NCBI RefSeq assembly: GCF_009674625.1
Contig: NZ_WKJQ01000001.1
Span: 806,001 to 870,000 of the forward strand
Length of the DNA stretch: 64,000 nt
DNA from: Haloferax marinum
GTDB lineage: Archaea; Halobacteriota; Halobacteria; Halobacteriales; Haloferacaceae
Reading direction: 5' to 3'
Shown here: positions 7,477 to 16,830 of the stretch, one piece after another
How the letters are laid out: each line of letters starts with the position of its first letter
Position numbering within the stretch: the first letter of the stretch is position 1
Program-made: the position numbers and the translations under genes
The notes under the pieces: model-generated
Told to the model about the DNA's origin: nothing
Databases searched by the model: none
What the model saw: the letters and a program-made list of their open reading frames with translations, nothing else

Positions 7477-8208
7477 TTATTCGTCTTCGTCGTCTTCGTC
7501 GCCTTTGACCTCGCGTTTTATCGACTCCAGTTCGGCGTCGACGTCCACCTGTGGCGAGTCGTCGCTTTCGGCAGATTCGTCGTCGTTTCCGCCGAGCTCT
7601 GAGCCTTCTTCGGTCACGTCGATTCTGACAGGTCCCGAATCCCGCACGCGGGACTCCTGTCTGTTCGAACGCTGTCGCCAACTCGACTCGAACCGGGTTT
7701 CGTCGTCGCGCCAGCGTCGTTCACGTCGGTCGCGTTCTCGCTCTGCGTCGGTGATTCGAGCGTCGAGTTCGTCCGCGAGCGACCGGGCGTGTTCCATGAT
7801 GTCGCGCGCGTCAGAGTTCGAGGGAAGGTCCGCCTCGGAGAGTGCCCGGCGGAGTTCGTCGAGCGCGCGCTCGACGCCCGTAACCGCGGTCTGTGGGACG
7901 CCACGGAGTTGAATCTCTGTCTCTCTCCGGGCGTCGTCCATCGCTCGCCCAGGGTCCGACAGGCGGATGAGACGGCGGAGGAGTTCGAGCGAGGCGATAG
8001 TCGCTTCGAGGACGGCGATGATGGTCGGGAGCGTGTACGACTCGGTAAAGCGCATCACCTCGCCGAACGTCGGCGGACGAGGGGTTCGGAACCGGTCGCG
8101 AACCTCGCGGTCACGTTCTTCCCGGAGTTCGGTTCCGAGTTCGTCGAGTGTCTCCCCGAGTTCGTCCAGTACGTCGAGGATATCGTCGTCCCGTCGTCGG
8201 TCGCTCAT
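7477..8208 (-). CDS. Acidic, charged helical protein of unknown function
   Basis: The 243-residue protein is highly charged. The N-terminal 50 residues form a DELGETLDELG heptad-like stretch. A less charged segment at about 55-80 (SYTLPTIIAVLEATIASLELL) could be a buried or membrane-associated helix, a coiled coil follows at about 85-160, and the tail is acidic. A family name is not evident. The start at 8208 (MSDRRR) is preferred over an upstream one because it begins a normal acidic N-terminus. A scaffold or cytoskeleton-like role would be a guess. Confidence 0.72.
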   Translation of the reverse strand: MSDRRRDDDILDVLDELGETLDELGTELREERDREVRDRFRTPRPPTFGEVMRFTESYTLPTIIAVLEATIASLELLRRLIRLSDPGRAMDDARRETEIQLRGVPQTAVTGVERALDELRRALSEADLPSNSDARDIMEHARSLADELDARITDAERERDRRERRWRDDETRFESSWRQRSNRQESRVRDSGPVRIDVTEEGSELGGNDDESAESDDSPQVDVDAELESIKREVKGDEDDEDE

Positions 8209-8261
8209 ACGACACTGTTGGGTCGCATCGGGGATAAGCCTTCGAGGGGAGGCGGTCGTTA

Positions 8262-9347
8262 TCAGCGAGGGAGGGCGCGGCGATACTGCGGCGGCCACTC
8301 GACGTCTGCGTCGAGGTCCGTCGCTGCGTGGAGGGCGAAGTAGGGGTCGCGGAGATGTTCGCGACCGACGATAGCGAGGTCGGCGCGACCGTTTCGGACG
8401 ATTTCGTCGGCGTGGCGGGCCGTGCGAATCCCGCCGACTGCACCGACCGGGACGTCGGTCTCCTCGCGGATGAGTTCGGCGTACGGAACCTGATAGCCGG
8501 GGCCGGTGCTCGGAATCTGCTGGTCGGGGTGGATTCCACCGGAACTCACGTCGACGAGGTCTGCTCCGATGTCACCGAGCGCTGTGGAGAGACGAACGGA
8601 CTGGTCGATATCCCACGACGCTCGGTCGTCTAACCAGTCGGTCGCCGAGATTCGAACGAACACAGGTTTGTCGTCGGGCCACACCTCGCGGACCGCCTCG
8701 GTCACCTCGCGGACGATGCGCGTGCGGTTCTCGAACGACCCGCCGTACTCGTCGTCGCGGTGGTTGGTCACGGGCGAGAGGAACTCGTGGAGGAGGTAGC
8801 CGTGGGCCGCGTGGACCTCCGCGATTTCGAATCCCGCGTCGAGCGCGCGCGCTGCTGCCGCGCGGAAGTCGTCGACGACGTCGCCGACTTCCTCCGTCGA
8901 GAGTTCGTGGAGTTCGGGAGCGTCCTCGTCGTAGGGCCACGGCACGTCGCTCGGGGCGACTGGATTCCACCCGCCGTCTTCGGGGAACACCGGTTTGCTC
9001 CCGTCCCACGGCCGCGACTTGCTTCCTTTCCGCCCCGCGTGTGCGAGTTGAATCGCCGGGACGCTGTCCATCGACTTCACGAACGTCGTGATTCGTTCGA
9101 GTGCCTCGGCGTGTTCGTCGGACCAGATGCCGAGGTCGTTCGGTGAGATTCGACCCTCGGGAGAGACGGCCGTCGCCTCGGTCATCACGATACCCGCGCC
9201 GCCGACCGCCCGACTCCCGAGGTGGACGAGGTGCCAGTCGTTTGCGAGGCCATCGGTAGCCGAATACTGGCACATCGGAGAGACCATGATTCGGTTCGGG
9301 AGCTCCGTCTCTCGCAGAGAGAGCGGACTAAAGAGCGTGTCAGTCAT
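8262..9347 (-). CDS. Old Yellow Enzyme family NADH:flavin oxidoreductase (YqjM-like)
   Basis: The 361-residue protein is a full-length FMN TIM barrel. SPMCQYSA puts Cys26 and Tyr28 at the positions that define the YqjM subclass. QLAHAGRK near residue 100, HAAHGYLLHEFLSP near 170 and the phosphate-binding VGAVGGIRT and IVGREHLRDP near the C-terminus complete the FMN site. Such enzymes reduce activated C=C bonds with NAD(P)H and often act in detoxification. A minus-strand TTTTGCC at 9372-9378 is 27 bases before the ATG, supporting this start. No partner gene is evident. Confidence 0.92.
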   Translation of the reverse strand: MTDTLFSPLSLRETELPNRIMVSPMCQYSATDGLANDWHLVHLGSRAVGGAGIVMTEATAVSPEGRISPNDLGIWSDEHAEALERITTFVKSMDSVPAIQLAHAGRKGSKSRPWDGSKPVFPEDGGWNPVAPSDVPWPYDEDAPELHELSTEEVGDVVDDFRAAAARALDAGFEIAEVHAAHGYLLHEFLSPVTNHRDDEYGGSFENRTRIVREVTEAVREVWPDDKPVFVRISATDWLDDRASWDIDQSVRLSTALGDIGADLVDVSSGGIHPDQQIPSTGPGYQVPYAELIREETDVPVGAVGGIRTARHADEIVRNGRADLAIVGREHLRDPYFALHAATDLDADVEWPPQYRRALPR

Positions 9348-9457
9348 CGTCCGTGATTAGTCGCCGTCGGCAAAACCCCACTCGATTCCGGTGATGCAGA
9401 CCGGTTCTCGTGACCGCGCTCGCGTCGTTACTTCACCGACCCGACGAACTCACGCGG

Positions 9458-10222
9458 TTACTCAATCGACCCGACGAACTCGCGTTGTTCGTCGAGGACG
9501 TCCCGGTCGAGCGTCCATAGGAGGTCCCGTTCGTCTCGGTTCAGCGCTGCCGCGACGACGCCGTCGGGTCTGACGACCAGCGAACGGCCCGCAAATTCCG
9601 ACCGGGCCACGCCGGGAATCGTCCCGCTTCCGGTCCGTCCCGCGCCGACCAGCCATCGAACTCCATCGAGCGCTCGGGCGCGACAGAGCAACCGCCAGTT
9701 CTCGGAGTGTGCGGCGGGCCACGCGCCGACGACGAAGAGCGCGTCGACGCGTTCGTCGGTCAGTTCGGCGCTGTCTCCGACGAAGTTCAGGTCGTAGCAG
9801 GTGAGCAGACCGGTCTTCCCCGCAGGTGTGTCGACGACGACGAGTTCGTCGCCCGGCGTGACGACCGACGATTCTTCGCCCCAGAGGTGCCGTTTCCGGT
9901 AGACGTCGGCGGTTCCATCGGGTCGAACGTACGCGGCGGCGTTGTAGAGCGTGTCGTCGTCGAGTTCGAGGTAGCCCGCGAGGACGTCGACGTCGTTGTC
10001 GGCGGCGACCGACGCGAGGAATTCGGTCGCGTGGTCGCGCGTGACCGCACCGCTGTACGCCCGGTTGTCCGGGACGAATCCCGTCAGTGCGTACTCGGGA
10101 AAGAGGACGATATCGGCGCTGTCCGGTAGTTCTGCCGCTCTCTCTCGAATGGCGGCTTCGTTCTGTTCGGTGTCGAGGTCGGAGACCGAGAGTTGTGGAA
10201 TCGCGACGGTGGGGCCAGTCAC
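9458..10222 (-). CDS. Carbon-nitrogen hydrolase (nitrilase superfamily)
   Basis: The 254-residue protein carries the nitrilase triad: Glu in FPEYAL near residue 43, Lys in RKRHLW near 112 and Cys in LLTCYDL near 147. The size fits single-domain omega-amidase or Nit-type enzymes that hydrolyse amides. The substrate cannot be told from sequence. I chose the GTG at 10222, which starts the first beta strand (TVAIPQL); the frame stays open far upstream, but that stretch is antisense to the HEAT-repeat gene. The two genes are divergent, 123 bases apart. Confidence 0.85.
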   Translation of the reverse strand: MTGPTVAIPQLSVSDLDTEQNEAAIRERAAELPDSADIVLFPEYALTGFVPDNRAYSGAVTRDHATEFLASVAADNDVDVLAGYLELDDDTLYNAAAYVRPDGTADVYRKRHLWGEESSVVTPGDELVVVDTPAGKTGLLTCYDLNFVGDSAELTDERVDALFVVGAWPAAHSENWRLLCRARALDGVRWLVGAGRTGSGTIPGVARSEFAGRSLVVRPDGVVAAALNRDERDLLWTLDRDVLDEQREFVGSIE

Positions 10223-10345
10223 GACCCGACAGACGACGTCCCGACGAAAAAGTACTCGGCATCGAGCAACTGTTCGGGTCGCGTTCACACCGACAGGCGA
10301 AGCGAAGGGAAACGCTCTTTTTACCGACGAACGCAGTTCCGGCAT

Positions 10346-11605
10346 ATGAGTGACGGGGACGACGATACGACGGAACTCTCGCCCGAGAGCCTCACCGAAC
10401 GCCTCGACGAGGCACAAGAGGCGCTCGAAGCGGCTGAAACCGAAGCCGACCTCGACGACGTCGAGGCGACGCTCGACGAGATAGACGCGGACATCGAGGC
10501 CGCGGACCTGCCCGAAGCAGACGACGACGAAGAAGACCCTGCCGAGGAACTCACCTCGACGCTGTCTGACCTTCGTGACGACCTCGAGTCCCAGCGCGGC
10601 CCCTACGGGGAAGACGCCATCGAGACCCTCGAAGAAGCGAAGTCCACCATCACGGACACGCGCTGGACCGAACAGGGTGAAGGCGAAATCGTCGCTGCGG
10701 TCGAGGCGTTCGCCGACGACTTCGGCGGCGTGCTCGACGCCGACGTCTCGGTCGACGGCGACGACGAAGACGCCCTCACGGCCGCTCTCGACGACGCAAT
10801 CTCGGCCATCGAAGCGGCCGCCCTCGACGCCGACGACGACGCCGAAACCATCGCAGACCTCGTCGACGTCACCGACGGACTCACCGATGGTCTCGACGAC
10901 GCACAAGAGTGGGACGACCTCGAGACGCGCGAGAAGCTACAGGCACAGGGCTTCTACGACGTCCTTGGTCACTACAAGGACTACCCGCCGGAACTCTCGG
11001 CGCTCAAAGAACACGAGAAGCGCGGCAACGTCGAGATGATTGCCCTCGCGTTCGAGAGCTTCCAATCCGGCTTCATGGAAGAGTACTGCATCGAAGCGTT
11101 CACGCGCATGAACGACCCGGCCGCGTACGACGCGGTCCAACCGCAGGCCAAGCGCCGTAACAAGGGCGCTATCAAGGCTATCGGGAAGATGGGTGCCGAA
11201 GAGGGTGTCGAGATGCTCGTCGACTACTCCGACACCGACAGCGACCCGGCGCTCCAGAAGGTCGTCTTCAAAGCACTGGGCGAAATCGGCTCCGAAGAAG
11301 CGACTCAACCGCTCGCGAACAAACTCGTCACCGAGAACGAGAACGTTCGCTCGGCCGCCGCTCGTGCACTCGGTCTCCTCGGCGACACGCGCGCCGTCGA
11401 ACCGCTCGCGGACGTCGTCGCGGACGACGACGTAGACTCCGTGCGCGCGAGCGCCCTGTGGGCACTCCGCCAGATTGGCACCGAGACGGCACTCGAAGCG
11501 GCCGCCGAGTACGCCGACGACCGGTCGTACCTCGTCCAGCGCGAGGCCGAACTCGCCGCCGACTCCCTCGGCGAAGGCAAGTCCGAACCCGAAGCGACGG
11601 TCTAA
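10346..11605 (+). CDS. HEAT-repeat protein with acidic helical N-terminus
   Basis: The 419-residue protein has two parts. Residues 1-195 are very acidic and alpha-helical (repeated EALEAAETEADLDDVEATLDEI-like patterns). Residues 200-410 contain PBS-lyase/HEAT-type repeats such as AIGKMGAEEGVEML, ALGEIGSEEATQPL, ALGLLGDTRAVEPL and ALRQIGTETALEAA. Such solenoids usually bind proteins. The ATG at 10346 is 27 bases after a CTTTTTACC box (10316-10323), so I infer a leaderless mRNA. The partner is unknown. Confidence 0.88.
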   Translation: MSDGDDDTTELSPESLTERLDEAQEALEAAETEADLDDVEATLDEIDADIEAADLPEADDDEEDPAEELTSTLSDLRDDLESQRGPYGEDAIETLEEAKSTITDTRWTEQGEGEIVAAVEAFADDFGGVLDADVSVDGDDEDALTAALDDAISAIEAAALDADDDAETIADLVDVTDGLTDGLDDAQEWDDLETREKLQAQGFYDVLGHYKDYPPELSALKEHEKRGNVEMIALAFESFQSGFMEEYCIEAFTRMNDPAAYDAVQPQAKRRNKGAIKAIGKMGAEEGVEMLVDYSDTDSDPALQKVVFKALGEIGSEEATQPLANKLVTENENVRSAAARALGLLGDTRAVEPLADVVADDDVDSVRASALWALRQIGTETALEAAAEYADDRSYLVQREAELAADSLGEGKSEPEATV

Positions 11606-12027
11606 CACACGGAGCTGTGGCCACCCCCGCCGCCGCCCTCCCCGACTCGGCGGCGTCGTGTGTCCACGAAATCTCATTCTCCAGGGACGCAATCACTCTC
11701 GCAGCCGAGCGCTTCGAGTCGGGTGGGATCAACAGTTCCTGGTAGGCTACCAGATAGAAGTCACTCGGTGAATCCTGCGAGGTTCTCGGAGAGATAACGC
11801 CGTCATAACGGCCTACTGCATCCTGTCTTGCTACATTGTACCACGCGGAACTGCTAACGTACCATTATCGACGAACGTGTTCGACCGTTCTCGATTCGAC
11901 GCTGCAGCGTTTGGCTTACCCCTAATATAACAATCAAACAACACTTCATACGTTTTTATGAACGCTCGCTGGAGAACCACGGGTCGTGGTCCACTCCGAC
12001 GCGAGCGAACCTACACTGGAGAAAAAC
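11606..12027. other. Intergenic region with several dyads and an AT-rich promoter
   Basis: I find no convincing gene in these 422 bases. A GC-rich inverted repeat CGCCGCC...GGCGGCG sits near 11630-11654, just after the HEAT-repeat gene, and may form a terminator hairpin. CTGGTAG-G-CTACCAG (11739-11753) is a perfect seven-base dyad, and GCCGT-CATA-ACGGC (11799-11812) a five-base one. The stretch 11920-11960 is AT-rich and includes GTTTTTATG (11953-11961), the probable TATA box of the next gene. Confidence 0.55.
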
Positions 12028-13140
12028 ATGACACGATTCGTATCACGGAGAACGATGCTGAAGGCGCTCGGTGCTGGCGGGGCGATGCTCGCCGGCGGGG
12101 TGCCACTAGCGTCCGCAAAGTCGCATAAAGTGGGTGAACTGGAACTCCTCTACGAGTTCACCAGTCCTACCGAGCAACCACCATTCGGCGAACTCCCGGA
12201 GAACGTTGCAATAGACAGTGAAGGCAACAAGTACGTCAGCGTCCCGTCCGTGGGACAGATCTGGAAGTTCGGCCCCGACGACGAGGTCGTCGACTCCCCG
12301 TTCGTCCAGTTCAACTTCGCCCAGGAGTTCCCTGTCGGGCCGGCGGGCCTCGAATTCGACCAGTCAAGTGGAACGCTCTACTCGACGTTCTTGAGCGACC
12401 TGGCGACGCAACCCGGTTCGGACACCAACGGCGTCTGGGCTATCGACTCGGACGGAAACCGCGAACTGTACGCAGCGATATCGTCTGGTATGCAGGGCGT
12501 GCCGACGTTCCCCAATGACATCGCACTCTTCGGGGACTCCCTGCTCGTCACGGACAGTATCCTCGGTGTCGTCTGGAAAGTCCAGAAGGACAGCACAGAG
12601 GTGTGGGCGGGAACACCGGGAGACCCGGACGGTCTCCTCGCGGCGCCTGCTGTACCCGGCGCGCTCGGAGCGAACGGTATCCAGGTCTCGAAGAACGGCA
12701 AGACCGTCTACGTGGCCAACATCGGAAAAGGAACTATCGTCAAAATTCGGGTCGACAGAGAGGGGAATGCGGGCGAACCCGAAGTGTTCGCCGATGGACT
12801 CGTTGGTCCCGACGGACTCGCGATGGACGTCCGAAACAACCTCTACGTCGCAGACAACGGCGGCAACGAAATCGTCCGTATCGCACCGAGTGGGAAGATG
12901 CAAACGCTGGCCAGTAACGACGGCGGCGGCCCACTTCTCGACCAACCTGCTGACGTGACGTTCGGGACCATCGGTGGGCAAACTGAGACGCTGTACATCG
13001 TCAATCTCGCACTGCCGGCTTTCGCACTGCCGCCGGACGAACGGCCGGACACGTATCCGGCGTTCCTGAAACTCGACGTCGGCGCACCGGGACTCCCCGT
13101 GGAGCGATACCCAATCGGGAATTCGCCTGAAGACGAATAG
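12028..13140 (+). CDS. Tat-exported beta-propeller protein (SMP-30/NHL-like, ScyD/ScyE type)
   Basis: The 370-residue protein begins with a twin-arginine signal (SRRTMLKALGAGGAML), then repeated propeller blades: PENVAIDSEGNKYVS, PAGLEFDQSSGTLYS, PNDIALFGDSLLVTD, ANGIQVSKNGKTVYVAN and PDGLAMDVRNNLYVADNGGNEIVRI. These resemble SMP-30/gluconolactonase and NHL propellers. GGAG at about 12017-12020 is a good Shine-Dalgarno for the ATG at 12028. A GTG at 11986, 27 bases after the TATA box, is an alternative leaderless start that would add 14 residues before the Tat motif. The substrate is unknown. Confidence 0.83.
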   Translation: MTRFVSRRTMLKALGAGGAMLAGGVPLASAKSHKVGELELLYEFTSPTEQPPFGELPENVAIDSEGNKYVSVPSVGQIWKFGPDDEVVDSPFVQFNFAQEFPVGPAGLEFDQSSGTLYSTFLSDLATQPGSDTNGVWAIDSDGNRELYAAISSGMQGVPTFPNDIALFGDSLLVTDSILGVVWKVQKDSTEVWAGTPGDPDGLLAAPAVPGALGANGIQVSKNGKTVYVANIGKGTIVKIRVDREGNAGEPEVFADGLVGPDGLAMDVRNNLYVADNGGNEIVRIAPSGKMQTLASNDGGGPLLDQPADVTFGTIGGQTETLYIVNLALPAFALPPDERPDTYPAFLKLDVGAPGLPVERYPIGNSPEDE

Positions 13141-13197
13141 CGAGTCATCGCCCAACCCAACGAACCTTTTTGTACCATCACGGGACCACCGCGGCGT

Positions 13198-14796
13198 GTG
13201 TTCCACCGGGTCGTCCTCGCCATCATCGTCCTCGCCGCCGTCGCACCTGCACCGATAGCGGCCGCCGGTGACTCACCACCAGCGACCCCACAACCAGAAA
13301 CCCCACCCGACCACCCAGACGCCCGAATCGTCGCTGCCCTCCCCGACCCGGCGACGCCCGACGACCGAGGTGAGTTCGTCGTCGTGCGCGCACCCGAGGG
13401 CACCAACCTCACTCTCGACGACGGCGAGCAACGCGTCTCGTTCGTCGCACCTGGCGGAGCTGTCGCCGTCACGTCGAATCCCGAGGCCACCGCGAACCTC
13501 ACCGACTACCCGGTCGTCTCTCCCGGTCTCGCCCTCGCTAATGGTGGTGAGGAAGTCACACTCACCGTCGATGGCAACGTCGCCGACCGACTCGTCTACG
13601 ACCGAACCAAGGAAAACGAACGCCTCGAGCGACGCGACGGCGCGTGGTCGTGGTGGCCTCGGACGCTCCCGCGCCGCCCCGTCACGACCCACGGCCCCGC
13701 GAACGCGACGCTGTTCGTCCTCCCGGACTCGCCGACCATGCCACTGGAGACGCTGCGTGCTGCCGACGACAGACTCCTCCTCGCGGGCTACGTCGTCTCG
13801 TCGTCCCGCGTCGCGGACGAACTCGTCGCCGCACGTGAACGAGGCGTCCGCGTCGAAGTTCTGGTAGACGACGCGCCAGTCGGTGGGTTTCCGCGAGCGT
13901 CTGCCCGCCTCCTCGACAGACTCGTCGCGGCCGGCGTCACCGTTCGCGTCGTCGGAGACCCGCACTCGTTTCACCACGCGAAATACGCCGTCAGCGACGA
14001 CGCCGCGCTCGTCACGACGGAGAACTGGAAACCTGCGGGGACCGGCGGCCAGAAGAGTCGCGGATGGGGCGTCGTCGTCTCCTCTCGTTCGGTCGCAACC
14101 GACCTCGCGGCGACGTTCGCTGACGACGCGACGCTCCCTGCAACCCGCCCGTGGGAGTCGTACCGAGTCGGTCGCGAGTTCGTCGTCACCGAGCGCGCGA
14201 ACGGGTCGTACCCCTCCCGTGTCGCACCGAAGACGCTACGCGCCGACAGAATCTCCGTCGTCCGCGCCCCGGACAACGCCCAACGGGCGGTCGTCTCCCG
14301 ACTCGACGCCGCCGACCGACGAATCGACGTGATACAACCGACTGTCGAGGACGACGGCCCGTTCGTCGTGGCCCTCAAACGGGCGGCCAAGCGAGGTGTT
14401 CGCGTCCGCCTCCTCCTCGGGAGCGTGTGGTACGTCGACGACGAGAACCGCGAACTGGCCGACCGGTTGAACCGCTGGGCCGACCGAACCGGAAATCCGC
14501 TCTCGGTTCGGCTCGCGCGACCCGCCGGTCGCTACGGAGCGATACACGCGAAGGGAGTCGTCGCTGACGACACTGTCGTGGTCGGGAGTCTCAACTGGAA
14601 CACCCACTCGGCCACCCAAAATCGAGAACTGTCGGTCGCCATCGCCGACCCGGTGGCCGCGACGTACTACCGCGAGGTGTTCGAGGCCGACTGGAACGCG
14701 AGCAGAGACGGGGCGCGACCGGTACTCGTCGGTGCGGCGGCGATAGCCGTCCTCGTCGGACTGGTCGCTCTCAGGCGAGTGGAGTTCGAAAAATGA
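13198..14796 (+). CDS. Exported, membrane-anchored phospholipase D-like protein
   Basis: The 532-residue protein has a Sec-type signal (about 1-22), a beta-rich domain (about 40-130) like a lamin-tail/nuclease-associated fold, then two PLD half-sites. The first HxK motif is HHAKYAVSDDAALVTTENW (near 260); the second is HAKGVVADDTVVVGSLNWN (near 450). A C-terminal transmembrane helix (about 505-525) follows. Both catalytic His and Lys pairs are intact. The enzyme should act outside the cell on phosphodiesters, either lipid or DNA. The GTG start lies 27 bases after a CTTTTTGT box (13165-13172). Confidence 0.87.
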   Translation: MFHRVVLAIIVLAAVAPAPIAAAGDSPPATPQPETPPDHPDARIVAALPDPATPDDRGEFVVVRAPEGTNLTLDDGEQRVSFVAPGGAVAVTSNPEATANLTDYPVVSPGLALANGGEEVTLTVDGNVADRLVYDRTKENERLERRDGAWSWWPRTLPRRPVTTHGPANATLFVLPDSPTMPLETLRAADDRLLLAGYVVSSSRVADELVAARERGVRVEVLVDDAPVGGFPRASARLLDRLVAAGVTVRVVGDPHSFHHAKYAVSDDAALVTTENWKPAGTGGQKSRGWGVVVSSRSVATDLAATFADDATLPATRPWESYRVGREFVVTERANGSYPSRVAPKTLRADRISVVRAPDNAQRAVVSRLDAADRRIDVIQPTVEDDGPFVVALKRAAKRGVRVRLLLGSVWYVDDENRELADRLNRWADRTGNPLSVRLARPAGRYGAIHAKGVVADDTVVVGSLNWNTHSATQNRELSVAIADPVAATYYREVFEADWNASRDGARPVLVGAAAIAVLVGLVALRRVEFEK

Positions 14797-14832
14797 GAGC
14801 TGTCTGTCCGTGTGTCGAACGCGAACGTCGGC

Positions 14833-16734
14833 TTACGCCGTCGTCGAGAGTTCTTCGTCGATGTCTGCTTCGGCCATCTTCTCGACGAGCGTGTCGATGA
14901 CTTCCTCGCGCATGCCGCTGACGAACTTGATGGAGCCGACGACGAGGTGGCCGCCACCCGAGACGCCGCCACCGACGACTTCCTCGTTCAGTTCGGCGAC
15001 CATCCGCGGGATGTCGAGGCGGACGCCGTCAGACCGGAGGACGGCGAAGTCGGGACCGTAGCCGATGGTGATGACGGGTTCGCCCGTCTCCTGGACCTTC
15101 TCGTCGTGGAGTTTGCCCGTCGTCTTCCCCGGCGCGGGGTAGGTAAAGCGGTGGGCCCACTTGTCGAGGTCGATACGGTAGAGGTTCGCCCCGCTGTCGA
15201 GTCGCTCGTGTTCGAGGTGGGGTTCCGCCGCTTCGAGTTGCCGCTCGACGTCGCGCTCCGCACGGGTCGAGAGGAACTCGACGAGTTCGCGGTGGCGCTC
15301 GTCGTCGTCACAGCCGACGTTGAGCACGTCGTTGACGATGGACGCACCGTCGTTGTAGCGAAGCCAGTGTGCGGCGTAGTCGAGCGCTTCACCCACGTCG
15401 AGGAGTTCCTCGCGGTCGTAGCCTTCCGCTTCTGCCAGTGCGATGTAGTCGTCCATGACCTCGGCCTTCGAGCGGTCCGAGAGACCGGCGACTGCCGGGA
15501 CGTGACGCAGGTCGTCGGTCACGTCGGGGTAGATCATCCGCGCGAGTTCGACACACATCATGCCCGTCGTGATGCGGTAGTCTTCGCCGTGGAGGTACGG
15601 GTTGACGTGGGCGTCGAGGAGCGGGTTGACCGCTTCGGGGTCGGGGTGGTGGTGGTCGACGACGGCGATTGGCACGTCGTAGTGGGCGAGGTTCTCGTAG
15701 GCAGGGACGTCCTCTTCGGTCGACCCGTTGTCGAGCATGAGGAGGAAGGGAAGTCGCTGGCCGTGGCGGGCGCGGCCTTCCAGCGCGAAGTTCAGGTCGC
15801 GCGTGACGTCTTCCATCTCGTAGAACGGTGCCTTACTCGGCAGTCGCTTGAACAGGTGTCGGGGCGCGTCGGGGTCGTCGTGGACGTCGGTGATGAACTT
15901 CTCGAGCGCCAGTTGGACCGGCACGGACGCACACATGCCGTCGCCGTCGGCGTGGTGGCGGACGCGAATCGGGCGACCTTCGAGGACCGTCCGGCGCAGG
16001 AGTCGGGCGACGTCTTCGAGGTCCTCGCGGAGTTTCTCGAACGCGGGCCACTCGACGAGCGGGTCGACGTCTTCGGGTTCTGCGAGTTCGTCCATCGAAG
16101 CGTCGATTCGGTCGCGTGCTTCGTCGGCGTCGTCGCCTTCGAGAACCGACAGGCCGTCGACTTCGAGTTGGCGCGTCCCTTCGTGGTCCTCGACGGTTCC
16201 GTTCATCCGGATGACGTCGTCGAGTTCGACGTGCGGGAACGCACGGACGCCGGCCTCTTCGAAGGCGGCGGCGGCGATGATTCCCGAATCGTCGGCGATG
16301 CGGAAGACGGTGGGGCCGCCGGTCTGTTTGATTTGCGCGACGACGCCTTCGATGGTCGCACTCTCACCGACCGCGAGGTCGGCGATGGGCGTGATAGTCG
16401 GTTCGTGTTCGACGATTAGCGTCCGGTAGTTGTCCGGCGTCTCCTCGGCGAACGCGATGTCGCCGTTCTCTCGAACTTCTTCCAGTCGGACGACCAGGCG
16501 GTCACCGACCTCGTAATCGGTCGAGAGGTTCGACTCGTGGATGAGCCCAGAGACAGAGTCGGAGATATCCACGAAGATGCCGTATTCGACGACGCCGTTG
16601 ACGACGGCGTGGTAGTACGCGTCGGTTTCGGTGTCTTCGACGGTACAGTTCGGTGCTAAATCGTAGACGATAGGTCGTGAGTCCGAATTCGGACCCGAGT
16701 CGGCGCCGGAATCCCCGGCGTGCTCGTCGCTCAT
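14833..16734 (-). CDS. DHH-family phosphoesterase/RecJ-like protein with S1 and OB domains
   Basis: The 633-residue protein has an S1 RNA-binding domain (about 30-100, GIFVDISDSVSGLIHESNL), an OB-fold (about 120-195) and then a DHH phosphoesterase. The metal-binding motifs are HHADGDG near 260, LMLDNG near 330 and the DHHHPDP signature near 355. A DHHA1-like region with GGGVSGGGH sits near the C-terminus. Proteins with this layout are called RecJ-like or archaeal GAN/DHH nucleases. The S1 domain hints at RNA or single-stranded nucleic acid as substrate. A minus-strand GCTTAAC box (16763-16769) supports the ATG at 16734. Confidence 0.87.
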   Translation of the reverse strand: MSDEHAGDSGADSGPNSDSRPIVYDLAPNCTVEDTETDAYYHAVVNGVVEYGIFVDISDSVSGLIHESNLSTDYEVGDRLVVRLEEVRENGDIAFAEETPDNYRTLIVEHEPTITPIADLAVGESATIEGVVAQIKQTGGPTVFRIADDSGIIAAAAFEEAGVRAFPHVELDDVIRMNGTVEDHEGTRQLEVDGLSVLEGDDADEARDRIDASMDELAEPEDVDPLVEWPAFEKLREDLEDVARLLRRTVLEGRPIRVRHHADGDGMCASVPVQLALEKFITDVHDDPDAPRHLFKRLPSKAPFYEMEDVTRDLNFALEGRARHGQRLPFLLMLDNGSTEEDVPAYENLAHYDVPIAVVDHHHPDPEAVNPLLDAHVNPYLHGEDYRITTGMMCVELARMIYPDVTDDLRHVPAVAGLSDRSKAEVMDDYIALAEAEGYDREELLDVGEALDYAAHWLRYNDGASIVNDVLNVGCDDDERHRELVEFLSTRAERDVERQLEAAEPHLEHERLDSGANLYRIDLDKWAHRFTYPAPGKTTGKLHDEKVQETGEPVITIGYGPDFAVLRSDGVRLDIPRMVAELNEEVVGGGVSGGGHLVVGSIKFVSGMREEVIDTLVEKMAEADIDEELSTTA

Positions 16735-16830
16735 AGTCTCGCTAGGTCGGGGGTTGGTGTTAAGCTTTACAAAAGCGTCTCGCGGACGCGAACCCCAGAT
16801 TCGCCGTTCGGCCGTCGTCGTCCGACCGGG

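Noticed and set aside
11986..12027. GTG at 11986 as the start of the exported propeller gene
   Set aside because: It is possible by TATA spacing, but the ATG at 12028 has a good Shine-Dalgarno and gives a normal Tat signal length, so I kept it only as an alternative.
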